From: Mortierella alpina
Lineage: Eukaryota > Mortierellomycota > Mortierellomycetes > Mortierellales > Mortierellaceae
Length of the DNA stretch: 64,000 nucleotides
Direction: 5' to 3'
Assembly (NCBI GenBank): GCA_029449245.1
Contig: JANATF010000004.1
Span: 62,001 to 126,000 of the forward strand
Position numbers and translations under genes: made by a program. A model generated the notes under the pieces. That model ran no database searches and was not told the DNA's origin. It saw only the letters and a list, made by a program, of their open reading frames with translations. Below are positions 9,246 to 19,813 of the stretch, piece by piece (within the stretch, counting starts at the first letter, position 1; every line of letters starts with the position of its first letter).

Positions 9246-12103
9246 ATGTCCAGCAATAGACAGGGCGACTACAGGCGCAACGGCGCATATGGAGACAGAA
9301 CTCGGAGCAAGAGTCCAGACAGGACGCGGGCCCGCGACAGGGATGGCGGCGATCGTTTCTCAGGCAGCCGGCATGGACGAGACTACCGCGACAGCCGTGA
9401 CAGCCGCGATTCGCGTGATACCAGAGACGGCAGGGACACCAGGGACGGCAGAGACAACAGAAATAGCAGGGACAGCAGAGACTCCTATCGCGACTCTCGC
9501 TACACTAGAGAGGCCAGGGAAGGAGACCGGCCTCCAGCAGCACCAACTTCAAGATCCGAGGCCGACGCACGGCCGGCTATGGATGTGAATGAAAGCCCCG
9601 AACCAGCAGCAAGGAAAGTACCCATTTCCCTTGAGGAGCTCATCAAGCAGAAAGTGCATGAGAAGCAGGCACTCGAGAAGGTAACTTGCGAAGCGCCCAC
9701 GTATAAAAAACTGTCCCTTGTCGCTTCCTGATACACTGACCTGGCTGTTGTTTATCTTGCACTGAATAGCCAAAGTTTTTGACAAAGGAGCAGCGTGCAG
9801 AACTCGCGCTGGAGAGGCGAGCCAAGGAGGTCGAGACTCAGAGGAAGGCGCAGGAGCTAGAGCGACAGCAACGGGCCGAATTCGACGCCAAAGCCCGCGT
9901 GGAGGTCCAGGACAATAACCGGTATGGCTACGATAGCAGGGATAACAGAACTACTGCCCGTGAACGAGGTGATCGCGACCGAAATTCAAAGGCAAACGGA
10001 GACTGGCGCAAGGACTCAACCAATAACGCGGATTCTTCAAGCACTGGCGTGGTACTTGCCGACAAGGAGATTGAGCTTGTCAAGGTACTTTTTCTGAACT
10101 TGCATATCACGCAGTCGTTCCACAGGTATGCCCCACCAATACTGACTGCTTTACGCATGTTCTATAATCCATCGCATAGAAACGCTACATGGGAATCGAG
10201 GATAAGGAGAGAAAAATCAGGAAACGCAACGACAAGAAGTTTGTTTTTGACTGGAACGCGGATGACGATACCTCGCGCGATCTGAACCCCATTTACACCC
10301 ACAAGCACAGTGCTCAGCTCTTTGGTCGTGGCCATTTTGCAGGGATTGATGTCAAGGACCGCAAGGACCGAGATCAGTTCTATGACAAACTCCTGGCAAA
10401 CCGTCGATCGGACGCCGAGGTGGCGCGTGCAGGGTATGTGCCTTCTCTTTCCCCTGGCTCCTCACTATTTGAATGCTGCTGGCCATCATAACAAATGCGT
10501 TTTCCAAGTATTGATATATTCTCTCTTCTTTAAACCGTGCCTAGTGAATTGGGAGACATGGCCGCTCAAAAGGCTCGTAAGGTGAATTACGCAGATCGTC
10601 ATTGGACCGAGAAACCACTGGATCAGATGCGGGAGAGAGATTGGCGTATTTTCAAGGAGGACTTCAACATTGCCTGCAAGGGTGGAAGCATACCCAATCC
10701 TATCCGCCGATGGAACGAGTCTGGTATTGATCCCAAGATTCTGAGTGTAATTGAGAAGGTCGGATACAGCGAGCCAACGCCCATTCAGCGGCAGGCCATC
10801 CCCATCGGACTGCAGAACCGTGACATTATTGGAATTGCCGAGACAGGATCCGGTAAAACGGCTTCGTTTTTGATTCCGATGCTCCAGTTCATCTCAGACC
10901 TGCCCAAGCTCACAGAGCAAAATATGGTTCATGGACCCTACGCCCTGATTATGGCCCCCACTCGTGAGTTGGCCCAGCAAATTGAACAGGAAACCCTCAA
11001 GTTTGCAGTTCCTCTCAACTTCAACTGTGTCTCTATCGTCGGAGGCCATGCTGTGGAAGAGCAGGCTTTCAATCTCAGGAATGGAGCCGAGATCATTATT
11101 GCAACACCAGGTCGTCTCAAGGACTGTTTGGACCGCCGCATCTTGGTGCTGAACCAGTGCACCTATGTCGTCATGGATGAGGCCGATAGGATGATTGACT
11201 TGGGATTTGAGCCGGACGTCAACTTTATTCTGGACGCTTTGCCAGTGTCGAACCTGAAGCCAGATACTGACGATGCAGAGGATGCCAGCAAGATGACCAT
11301 GTCAATCGATGAAGATGCAAGCAAAAAATACCGTCAGACGACCATGTTCTCCGCCACCATGCCTCCTGCTGTCGAACGTTTGGCCAAGCGATATCTTCGA
11401 CGGCCTGCTGTGGTCACGATCGGTACCGCTGGTCAGGCTGTTGAGACTGTCGAACAGCGCGTGGAAATGATCTCGGATGAGAACAAGAAAAAGTATGGCC
11501 TCTTTTTTGTTTGGCACTTGAGTGGAGTGCACGAACTATCACCTACACTGTGGACAAGATTGACTGACAGTGTACTTTTTTTTTTGTTGAATCTTTTTCA
11601 TTAGGAACCGACTCATGGAGTTGGTCAAGGGCCAGTATGCTCCTCCGATCATTGTGTTTGTCAACCAAAAGAAGAGCTGTGATATGCTTGCCAAGATGAT
11701 CAATAGTTCGGGACTTCGTTCGACAACGCTCCACGGAGGTAAATCTCAGGAGCAGCGTGAACTGGCGCTGTCTCAGCTCAAGAGCGGCAAGAGTGATGTC
11801 CTTGTGGCGACGGATGTTGCAGGTCGCGGTATCGATGTTCAGAACGTGTCGCTGGTTGTCAACTTTGACATGGCCAAGAACATTGAGGATTACACCCATC
11901 GTATCGGTCGTACAGGTCGTGCAGGAAAATCGGGAGTGGCGGTCACCTTCCTCTCGAGCTACGATACGGACGTCTACTATGACCTGAAGCAAATGCTTAC
12001 CAAGTCAACCCTCGCCACCGTCCCGAACGAGCTAAGAAACCACGAGGCGGCCATGACAAAAGGCGGCGTGGGCGGCCGCAGGAGACCGAATGACGAGTTT
12101 TGA
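9246..12103 (+). CDS. PRP28: DEAD-box spliceosomal helicase Prp28/DDX23
   Basis: Five exons: 9246-9680, 9770-10084, 10180-10433, 10545-11492, 11605-12103, giving 816 aa (human DDX23 820). Prp28 is the U5-associated ATPase that exchanges U1 for U6 at the 5' splice site during spliceosome activation. The N-terminus is Arg/Asp/Ser-rich (repeated RDSRD/RDTRD, about 40-85), like the RS-type region of DDX23. It is followed by the family region [13 protein letters not shown] and [11 protein letters not shown]. The helicase core has a Q motif ([11 protein letters not shown]), Walker A AETGSGKT (433-440), [17 protein letters not shown] (546-549), [13 protein letters not shown] and [13 protein letters not shown], all intact. 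The ATG at 9246 follows a long open upstream region; MSSNRQGDY is a plausible start. Introns are 89-112 nt, GT-AG, phases 0, 0, 2, 2. It is convergent with the downstream LPMO-like gene. Confidence 0.95.
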
Positions 12104-12281
12104 TTAGCTGGCAAACAGTGGAAATACAAAAAAGAATGTTTGGTGACACACATGCGCGCCTTCAGGAACAATATGCCGGGACGATCGAATTCAATTCTTT
12201 CAAATGATGGTGGTGAAGTCGCATTTCTTTTCTATTTAACAGACTACTTTCTAACTCGCCACCCCCGAAGCCGAACGCCGA

Positions 12282-13079
12282 CTACTTGGATCCGATTCTA
12301 ATGTCCTGTTGGCGCAAATCATAAAAACTTTGGGTAAGTTATACTGCTTCAGACCAGACAATGCACAGAAAAACACGAAGGCCATCAGTTGGGAAAGCTA
12401 TACTTACAGCGCAACTCGTGTAGAACTCGTTATGGTTTAGTTCCCATCGCCATTGGAGCACGTAGTCTCCTGAAGCCCGCACAGGTACCGTGAAACAGCC
12501 GCCACAAGGCGTTGCGTCCTTACTGCGGTCTCCTGAACAGTTCTTGAATGGCAGCCTTGCGACTTCGTTTGAAATGAACCCTTTCTGGCTTGGGTCTTTT
12601 CCGTTCACGTTCTTGGACAAGGAGATAACGACCATGGAGTTTTCATTTCCATGGGTTTTGGCAGGCCAGCGAAGACACAGTTGATCGCCGACTTTAGTCA
12701 CCGTAATCTCCCCATACTTCTTGCCATTTTGCTGGCCATAGGCAGCGTCGCGAGGTTCTGCTAGAGTCTCGTCCATCCCTTTCTCCTTACCACTGTGGCC
12801 ATCCGAACAAGGTGGGGCATTGTCTGGATCCTTATGGTCTTGCTGGTAGTGGCGCGCTGGATTGGAATCCATGGACGCAAACGCGTGGCCTAGGGGGAAT
12901 CGACGTGCATAACCCTGACACGTACCACCCTTCTCAGACCAGTCCTGTACATCAGGGTTATTGAACTGCCAGTTGCAGCACTCTACCCAGGAATGGGCTT
13001 CGGTTACAGGCGCGAGATATCCGACAAGAACTATGCTTGAGAGGAGGACCGCGGCCAGGCTCGACGATTGCAGCAGCAT
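12282..13079 (-). CDS. Secreted LPMO-like histidine-brace protein A
   Basis: Exons 12408-13079 and 12282-12305 (intron 102 nt), 231 aa. The signal peptide is residues 1-28 (hydrophobic LAAVLLSSIVLVGYLAP, then TEA), so cleavage leaves His29 as the first mature residue (HSWVEC). This is the hallmark of lytic polysaccharide monooxygenases, where the N-terminal His forms half of the copper brace. The likely second brace His is His143 (LRWPAKTH), and the axial Tyr is probably Tyr220 in EFYTSCADI. The CADI motif is completed only by the 24-nt second exon (DIRIGSK). Conserved Cys pairs and the ASGDYVLQWRW strand fit an AA15/AA16-type beta-sandwich. By family it would oxidatively cleave a polysaccharide such as chitin or cellulose, but the substrate is unknown and no CBM or GPI signal is present. 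Paralogue B is at 44771-45579 with the same intron position. The exact CAZy family was not recognised. Confidence 0.75.
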
Positions 13080-14178
13080 TTTGTGGTGGCTAAAGCGATT
13101 TGCTGAAAGGATGCCTGGTGTTGTGCTAATAAAGCAACTACTTTTTTAAAGCAGAGGAGGGGAAAGAGCGAGAGGTAAAAACTGTGGAGGCAACTGAGGG
13201 AAGGGAAAAAGAGAAGGGTGTTCACAAAGAGTGTTGGTCAAAGAACAAATGGTCAAAGAACAGAGAGGCGAAGAGTTGAGAGGGAGGAGGAATGAACAAA
13301 ACAAAAGCCATTTTATACCACAAAGCTGCCTTTGCTCGTCTCGCATTGGGCCAGGCGCCTTGCCGTGCCTCCCAAATGTGCCAAGGGGAGCATGTGCTCT
13401 TTAGAAAGCTCGTTACAGAAAATAGGATGCAAGGCGAGAGAGAGCATGAGCATGGAAGGGGCATGATTGGAAACCGCGATATATTCAAAACGAGACATTA
13501 ACAAGGAAGGAAAGTGCTCCTTTTTGCCGCCCCCTTTGAGCAATGCTTCGAGACAATGAGGCTAGGACAATAGGATTGACCACACACTTGAGACCAAAGT
13601 GAAGAGTGATCTGATGCCTTAGCTATGCTTCAATATCACCAATATTTCTTTCCTTTCCTCAACTCCTTGCTGCAGCAGGACTTAAATGTGTATCTGCAAC
13701 AGATCGTCTATGGGTCGATCAAGACGATTGCCATCCACAAGCTCCTCTCACAGCAACCATATCCAATTCATTTCAGCCGTCTGTCTTTCATTTCTTTGTT
13801 CTCCTCATGTGCGTTTTCTGCTCGTTAACACTAGAACCGACCTGACAACGATAAACAAAAAAAAAAAGAAAAAAAGAAAAAAAACGGGGTTTGGTCCTGG
13901 TTGCTAACGTAACTTTTTGAACGTGCTATTCTCCTGGCGTTCCTGCTGGAATTTTACACACCCTCAGGCACGCGTTTAGACTATGCACCACGCATTAACG
14001 GCCATTTCAGCATTCAGGGTAAAAAACAAGCAATGCACTCCCCTGTTACAAAGTGCTTTCGCCTTGCCCGCCTCCTCCCCTTGAAAAAAAAAATCCCTCT
14101 CGTTTGTCATTGCATATATTTTCCTATGTCGCCTAATTTGTGATTGCATGACGGTGCCCTGTGTCTATTCCTCTCTCT
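13080..14178. other. Gene-free spacer
   Basis: About 1.1 kb between two minus-strand genes. It should contain the leader of the LPMO-like gene and the 3' end of the PLC-like gene. A run of A with interspersed G lies at about 13857-13885. Short frames on both strands show no protein character. Confidence 0.45.
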
Positions 14179-15610
14179 TCACAATGCGAGATGTGCCAAT
14201 GCTATTACTGACGAGAACACCCCAGCTAGCCTAGCATTAGCTGTGCCAAACGTGTACGCTGCAGAAGTAGTGTTGGTGAAGGGACTGGGCTGTGTGGGCT
14301 CCTTTCCGTTCCAGGCGACTCCATTCACAGCAGCAGTCGCCTGAAGGATGTTTCCTTGTTCATAAAAGTCGACAGCGATGAAGTTGGGGATTTGCAAGAA
14401 GGCCGCCTGGCAGTTGTTGATGTGGTTGGTGAGGTCGATCGTGTTGGTAACGTTCGCGAGGCCTGGCTGCGGAACATCGATGGCCTGCCCATTCAAATTG
14501 AGGGTCCCGGAGACGAAGTGGTTAAGCACATATAGCTATGGGGTGGGTGTTGAAAAGGAGTCGTCAGAACAATAGTAAGCGACAATGTAGTTGGTCAAGT
14601 GTTTACTTGTTATCGACCACACCGCGTCGTAAACAACGACTCTTACCTGTCTTCGCTGGTCCTTGGGGCGATCGATGGTGCAAGGGTATGGCGTGTCCCG
14701 AGGAATGGAGTATGGAGTTTCGAAGATATAGTCATACTCCGACATCAACCTACAAGAAGGCAACGTCAGCATAGATGCGGTCGAAGCACGAAGCGGCAAG
14801 GACAAGGTAAAAAACAAAAAAAATCATACCAAGGAACGTTGGCATCAGCTCCAGAGTCGATAAATGATACAAGACGCTTGCCAGTCGCAATCATCTCTCC
14901 AAGTGTAGGCCAAGTTCCGCTGGCAGTAGGCTGCGTGTGCGAATACTTGTCCATGCCTACGGCCGTGTACACGGTCTATAATTTGTGTAACATTCAACCA
15001 GGGCAGGCGTCAACAACTCTCGAGCAATTTAAAAAAAAAACCTGAAACGGCACAGGGTGTAGGCTTGCTGCTCTGTCACGTACCTGGAATTGCGATGCCG
15101 GAAGATTGCCTGCATTCTCAAAAAAGATGGTGATGACTTCTTTCGGGTTGTTTTCCAGGAACGTCTTGATCTGCTCGAGCGTCTTTGAGAGTGTTCCTCC
15201 GTCGAGAAGAGTGCCTGGAATTGAAGGCGAAAGAGGAAGGTTCAATGCATTGGGTCAGATATAGGGGGGGGCGACAAGCAGACTAAGCTGGCAAAAACGT
15301 GCAGCTTTCACCTACAGGCAGTGTGGCAGAGCTGGATCTCGCCAGTGTTGCCGGTGGGTGGGCTGTACGAGTCGAGCATCAATGCGCGGATGCCATCCTT
15401 GAGCTGGGTGGGGATATCATTGTTCTGATTCGCGCCTAGAGCTCCTGCTGAGGAGGCAAAGGCATTGTGGGTAGTGGCAAAGGCGACCTTGTCGTATGAC
15501 TTTGCGCACAGGTCAGCATAGCCGTTACAGAGTTGCTGAGCGTGTGTGCTATGAACTAGTGACGAGACTAAGAGGGCAGTTGCTGCTGAACGAGCGAATG
15601 AGGGTCGCAT
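14179..15610 (-). CDS. Secreted PI-PLC X-like phosphodiesterase, probably GPI-anchored
   Basis: Five exons: 15316-15610, 15084-15214, 14830-14975, 14647-14749, 14179-14535, giving 343 aa. The first about 24 residues form a signal peptide (TALLVSSLVHSTHAQ). Next come CNGYADLCAKSYDKVAFATTHNAF, with the putative catalytic His of the PLC-like TIM-barrel fold, and DGIRALMLDSY, with barrel acids. Further family segments are LCHTACTLLDGG, TLEQIKTFLENNPKEVITIFFEN, and GMDKYSH/WPTLGEMIATGKRLVSFID. The C-terminus has a Ser/Thr spacer and a terminal hydrophobic tail (GVFSSVIALAHLAL), typical of a GPI signal. By family it resembles fungal extracellular PLC-like phosphodiesterases. The second catalytic His in a GH context is not obvious, so hydrolytic activity on phosphoinositides is not assured. 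Splice joins are GT-AG in phases 1, 0, 2, 0. Confidence 0.85.
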
Positions 15611-16231
15611 TGCTTTTTTTTAACGTGGGATGGAATGTCAATGAACTCTTGAATGTTAAGCAGGGGTAATACCAAAAAAAAAGAAAGAGAAGGGAGCGAG
15701 AAGAAGGAAAGAGAAACGCTGCCAACGTCTTCCGCAAGAGCCAGGGTATAAAATGCAATATACGATCGGCGATGCTGCTCCTGGGCCGTTTGTTTGTGCT
15801 GTACCTGTTTCATGGTCTTTCATGTTTCGTCCTCGAACCAGTTACAGTACCGAAGCGATGAGATGAGCACGATCCCGCCCAGACTTGCCGGGTCATGACT
15901 GCCCGCTATGTGAAAGGCATCAATTGTCAAGAGTGCTCGGAGCTGATTGAGGAGGTGCGGGGCAACAACGCACTTTTCCATCATCAGACAGAAATAGAAC
16001 CCTTTGTCCGTGCGGACGAACTATTCGCCTTAGTCCTGACGGACGCTGTTAATCCCCCCCCCCCCCCTGGCTTGCTACTTCGAACCGGGCCCGATTTTTT
16101 GGTGGCGCTTCCTCGATCAATACCGGTCTAAATCACATGACATACGCTTCCGCTATAACCCGTGATTTACTGTCTCACGTGAGTGTTACTTGAAACATAG
16201 CGAATAGAATTGTCCGCTTTTAACATCAGTA
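15611..16231. other. Spacer with poly-C tract before the tRNA
   Basis: About 620 bp holding the leader of the PLC-like gene and the upstream flank of tRNA-Val. A C-rich run sits near 16053-16067. A 78-codon frame at 15895-16131 has no family character. Confidence 0.4.
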
Positions 16232-16303
16232 GTTCCAGTAGCGTAGTGGTTAGCGTGTTTCGTTTACACCGAAAAGGTCGGCGGTTCAAACCCGTCCTGG
16301 AAC
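16232..16303 (+). tRNA. tRNA-Val (anticodon UAC)
   Basis: A 72-nt cloverleaf folds by eye. The acceptor GTTCCAG pairs with CTGGAAC. The D-arm is GCGT/GCGT around AGTGGTTA. The anticodon stem TTTCG/CGAAA encloses loop TTTACAC, so the anticodon is TAC (Val, GUA codons). The variable loop is AGGTC and the T-arm GGCGG-TTCAAAC-CCGTC. Box A (TAGCGTAGTGG) and box B (GGTTCAAACCC) are present. A T-run (16311-16317) a few bases downstream fits RNA polymerase III termination. No intron. CCA is not encoded, as expected for a eukaryote. Confidence 0.93.
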
Positions 16304-16308
16304 AGGAT

Positions 16309-16317
16309 ATATTTTTT
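16309..16317 (+). terminator. Pol III T-run after tRNA-Val
   Basis: A stretch of seven T shortly after the tRNA 3' end, matching the usual pol III stop signal. Confidence 0.6.
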
Positions 16318-17045
16318 TGCATTTTTTGCTTTCGCTCAGCGGCGCCAGTTCCGTGAAGGAGCAGGATTCTCTTGATTGTCTTTTTGCCAACCATATCAGC
16401 AGGCTCAGGATTGACTTTCCTTATTTTTTTTCAGTGCTACCGTATCTCGAAGCTTCAAGAAGAAGAACACATCTCCTCAATTTTGAGCTCAGAGGCTCTG
16501 GGATTTTGTAGATAAGCGAGCGCACGCATTCTCCGACGGAAAAAAAAACCAGTGTCCCTGAAAGATGAAACTGGTGTGGCCAACTACGAGAGATAAGGCG
16601 GGGCCCGAAGACACGCCGATCGTTTCGTCGTGCTGTGATGTTAGCCAATAGGAGCCTGCCCTGCCTGAAGGCCGCCAGTACTACTTTCATGATCCAGTTC
16701 TTCATGTCATAGGCAGTCGCTATCTCTGCTTCTATGACTTTCTGGCCGTTCATTCCACACCCCGACACGTTTTTTGCGCAGAAGTCCACTGTCCCCACAC
16801 CCTGCCGTGCCTATCTGCTCCAGGAGAATACATGGGACTGCAAGCAGCTCAGCAGCTCAGCGTTGCTCGCCTTATCTATGACCTTCACTAGCGGAGATAT
16901 TCATAGAAAACAATAACAAGGAGCGTCTTTTTTTTTTTCGCCTCTTCTACTGTACCATTGTTTTCACTCCTTTGAACATTCCTAGCTACAAACCAAAAAT
17001 TACTACCACCGCCACCACCACAACAACACAGCTAAAATAACAATA
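16318..17045. other. Spacer upstream of the small mitochondrial protein gene
   Basis: About 730 bp without a supportable gene. A frame at 16421-16798 (-) has no family features. The last 60 bp are A/C-rich (acaacaacacagctaaaa), a typical fungal 5' leader for the gene at 17046. Confidence 0.4.
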
Positions 17046-17312
17046 ATGTCTATCCTCCGTAACGCTATCACCAAGGCTGCCGCCCCCGCTGCTCGCCGTT
17101 CCATCTCCAACTCATCCAAGACCAACAACGCGGCCGCAGTCTCGCTGGGTCATGAAGGTGCCATGTCCTCGTCCTCGTCCACCTCCTCGTCCTCTGGACG
17201 TGCCTTCAAGGCTGTCGCCTACACCGTCCTTGGAAGCGCAACCGTCGTCGCCGGTGTTTCTCACTTGCTGAAAGACGAGGTTATCTACTGGACCCCCAAC
17301 ACCCGCAAGTGA
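17046..17312 (+). CDS. Small single-span mitochondrial membrane protein
   Basis: An intronless 88-codon frame. The first 30 residues (MSILRNAITKAAAPAARRSI) are an Arg/Ala/Ser-rich amphipathic presequence without acids, fitting mitochondrial import. A Ser-rich linker follows, then one hydrophobic span at about 56-75 (VAYTVLGSATVVAGVSHLL), ending in KDEVIYWTPNTRK. The size, presequence plus one span, and the short charged tail resemble small accessory subunits of inner-membrane respiratory complexes, but I cannot name the family. The leader is A/C-rich with aacaataATG context, and codon use looks like that of a well-expressed gene (many CTC, GCC, TCC). Function left open. Confidence 0.6.
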   Translation: MSILRNAITKAAAPAARRSISNSSKTNNAAAVSLGHEGAMSSSSSTSSSSGRAFKAVAYTVLGSATVVAGVSHLLKDEVIYWTPNTRK

Positions 17313-17637
17313 AGAGTTTGCACCCCTGACAGCTTGGTTAGAATTCGAAACAGAAACAATTACCTTCAAAGAGCCGTGGTTGAGAAGCATGTCTCTTCTT
17401 GCCACTATTATACCCCCTCACACTTCATCACTACGCATGGTCGGCGTATTAAGGAACCCTCAGCATTGAAAATAAAAAGCATCATGGACCATTTGATAAT
17501 GCCCACAACGTTGCACGACGTTTGATGAGAAAAAAGTAAAAGCCATTTGTTCGTGCTCGCCAATTCTTTTTGGCATCTAGGGGTTTCTACCATTTTATTC
17601 TGATCGGTGAGCTATCGATATTGGTATGACAAGTCTA
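17313..17637. other. Short convergent intergenic region
   Basis: 325 bp between the convergent ends of the small mitochondrial protein gene and the tetraspanin gene, presumably holding both 3' UTRs. The motif aaaataaaaagc near 17469 could act as a polyadenylation signal. Nothing else is visible. Confidence 0.4.
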
Positions 17638-19813
17638 TCACTCTTCCTTCTCCTCCTTAAAGCTCTTCAGACCCGGTCTCGCAGACCGGAGCATGCCATC
17701 GACATGGTTTGAGCAGAGTAGCGCAGATATCATCACGAAAAGATGAAGCGGTGCAACTGAAAATGCAATAGTCCAAAAGTTGGTTAATACATTTTCCTCG
17801 TATTTGTTGTACTTGTGCTCGCATCCAGGCAAATTGATCTTGGGGAAGCATCTCAGATCGTATGCTCCATGGTTTGACCAGTCCTTGTATCCACAGCACT
17901 TGAGCTGAAGGTAGGAGGAAAAAAAAGGAGGGTGATACATCGGTCAGGTTCCTGTGTTGTGTGGTTCTGTCGACATATGAGTAAACACAATAGTGGCATC
18001 GCCTTTGAGGGGAAGGTATGTACAGTATATACTAACATTTTGCTGGACAATAAGCCTCTGATCTCGCGTGTAGCTGTGCGCCCATTCTTCTTTGACGTGA
18101 TCCCGGAGGTGAGCCTTTGCGCGGCGGAATGCGATGTAACCGACAGACACATAGAGTGCAAAACTTGGCCATAAGAGCGTGGTGTACCACGACAGCCACA
18201 CCCTGTTCTCTGTAAACACGCCCATCAGGCCTATGAATGCGCATACGATCCCGAAGGCCGAGCCAGCCAAGGACACTGTGTGATTGAGAAAGAGAGGACT
18301 GCATGAGAAGGCGTCATTCTGCGCATCGAGGAGCATGGTGGATCCAAAAGAGAAATGGCGTGAACTGCTCCTGATGGACAAGGTGCCAACCTACATATGA
18401 TAAGGCTGCCGTGGAACTCCATGACGACTGGCGCAAGGTCAAATTCTAGAAACACAGGCAGGGGTGGCAAATTAGTGCTCGAGCTCTGTCTTCCTAATAT
18501 AACTCAAACAGAGTCCATGAGGTCGCAGCCGCCTATTTGGGTGTCGCGGGGGTGAAGTCTCATGTCTTCGGTCTCAATGCTCGTGCGCCCACGGAGCTCC
18601 GATCTGCAACGCCAACTTACTTCCGAGCATGTACCCTAGCGAGACTGCAAATACTGCACAAGAGTATCCAAGGAGTATTATTGCAGTGATGAGCAGGATC
18701 CACTTGGATTTCGTCCAGCGTCTGTAGAATGGATCTTCTGAATAGCGTTTCTTCATCATGGCTTGGTAAGCATACCACCGCTGAGCCAGCCCCTCCAGCG
18801 TCAGATCCGTCTGCGTTACGTCAAAGGCGCTAGAGACTGGGCCTGATCCCACGGTCGCGGATGAGCGATGCGTAGAGTCGAAGAGGCTGGAATTTCTTTG
18901 TCCATCAGAAGATCCAGTGGACGGCGGTGGGGGTGGGTAAGAAAAGGCTGCAAGGTTGTCTGCGGGAGGTGGATGTACATATTCATGTAGCTGCTGTGCC
19001 TGGGGTTGCTGAGGGGTGATTGAAGAGCGCATACTGGCCGCGGCTGAAGGCAGTGGGACGCTGCTGCTTGCGGGCGATCTGGATTGTTTGAGTATGGATT
19101 TGGGAGGTGTTGGGGGTGTGACGGATGCGGACAAGGATGAAGACGACGACCCAACTAAGGGCTGGATCGAGGCATTGGCGTGGCCCTTGGTAGGCGGAAG
19201 CGATGTGTTTGACGCCGCAGGATTCGAGGTCGCTGCTCGCAGTGCTCTAGGGGCCGAATGTGCCGAAATGATTGGTGACGACGAGCCGTTGCTCCTGAGC
19301 GTATCTTTGCTACTACGGTTGAATAGTTTGTTGAGGGTACGCTCCTTGGGCGCCGACTTTGCAGAGTGTCCTTGCGATTCACTATGGGAGACATTAACGC
19401 TGTCCAGCACAGGGCTCACGATGGTGCGTTCTGGCAGCGATAGATCCTGGTCTGTGGAGAAGGACTGGTTGATAAATTCGAGGTATGGCGACTCGGTGGC
19501 CGTAGCTTCTCCGGCTGAACTATTAGCAGGATGAGAGGAAAGAGAGGAGAATGAATGCGAATGAGGTGGGTGGACACGACTGCATGGCAAAGATGTGCAG
19601 ATCCTGCATCTCCGGGACCCAACCTGGCTCTTCCCCCCTTTTCGTTCCTCCGTCGATAGCGTGATATTCTAGCCTCTGCTTATTTTTGTGCGCCTAAATG
19701 ACCGTATTCTCACTGCCGTTGCTGTTGTTTGTTTCCCGTCCGCGTTACCTTTGATGACCATTGGAGGTGCTACTGCTCCTGCTGTCGGTGGGACCAGCAG
19801 TGGTATTCGACAT
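17638..19813 (-). CDS. Tetraspanin with long disordered N-terminus
   Basis: Five exons: 19749-19813, 18621-19519, 18395-18445, 18037-18275, 17638-17904, giving 506 aa. The first about 300 residues are Ser/Pro-rich and lack secondary-structure character. Then come TM1 (WILLITAIILLGYSCAVFAVSLGYML), TM2 (LIILSLAGSAFGIVCAFIGLMGV), TM3 (TTLLWPSFALYVSVGYIAF), a large extracellular loop with the tetraspanin CCG motif (LKCCGYKDW) plus two further Cys, and TM4 (FWTIAFSVAPLHLFVMISALLC). The TM2 coding sequence is assembled from two exons: the intron at 18276-18394 ends in a strong tract ttctcaatcacacag, and the alternative reading without it breaks the frame. Tetraspanins organise plasma-membrane microdomains; fungal ones act in polarised growth. 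The large N-terminal extension is unusual, since most tetraspanins have a very short N-terminus. Confidence 0.82.

Noticed and set aside
8707-9588. 293-codon plus-strand frame across the YSH1 start and PRP28 start
   Set aside because: It is antisense to YSH1 exon 1 and out of frame with PRP28; its repeats are the frame-shifted RD-rich region of Prp28.
12339-12410. C-terminal tail (FPTDGLRVFLCIVWSEAV) of the unspliced LPMO-like protein A
   Set aside because: It begins inside a gtaagt donor, has no counterpart in paralogue B, and splicing gives a conserved CADI ending instead.
18365-18395. A 30-nt intron in the tetraspanin gene between LII and the frame RSSSRHFSFG
   Set aside because: Too short for an intron and out of phase with every AG there; the acceptor cacacag at 18276 gives a proper second span.
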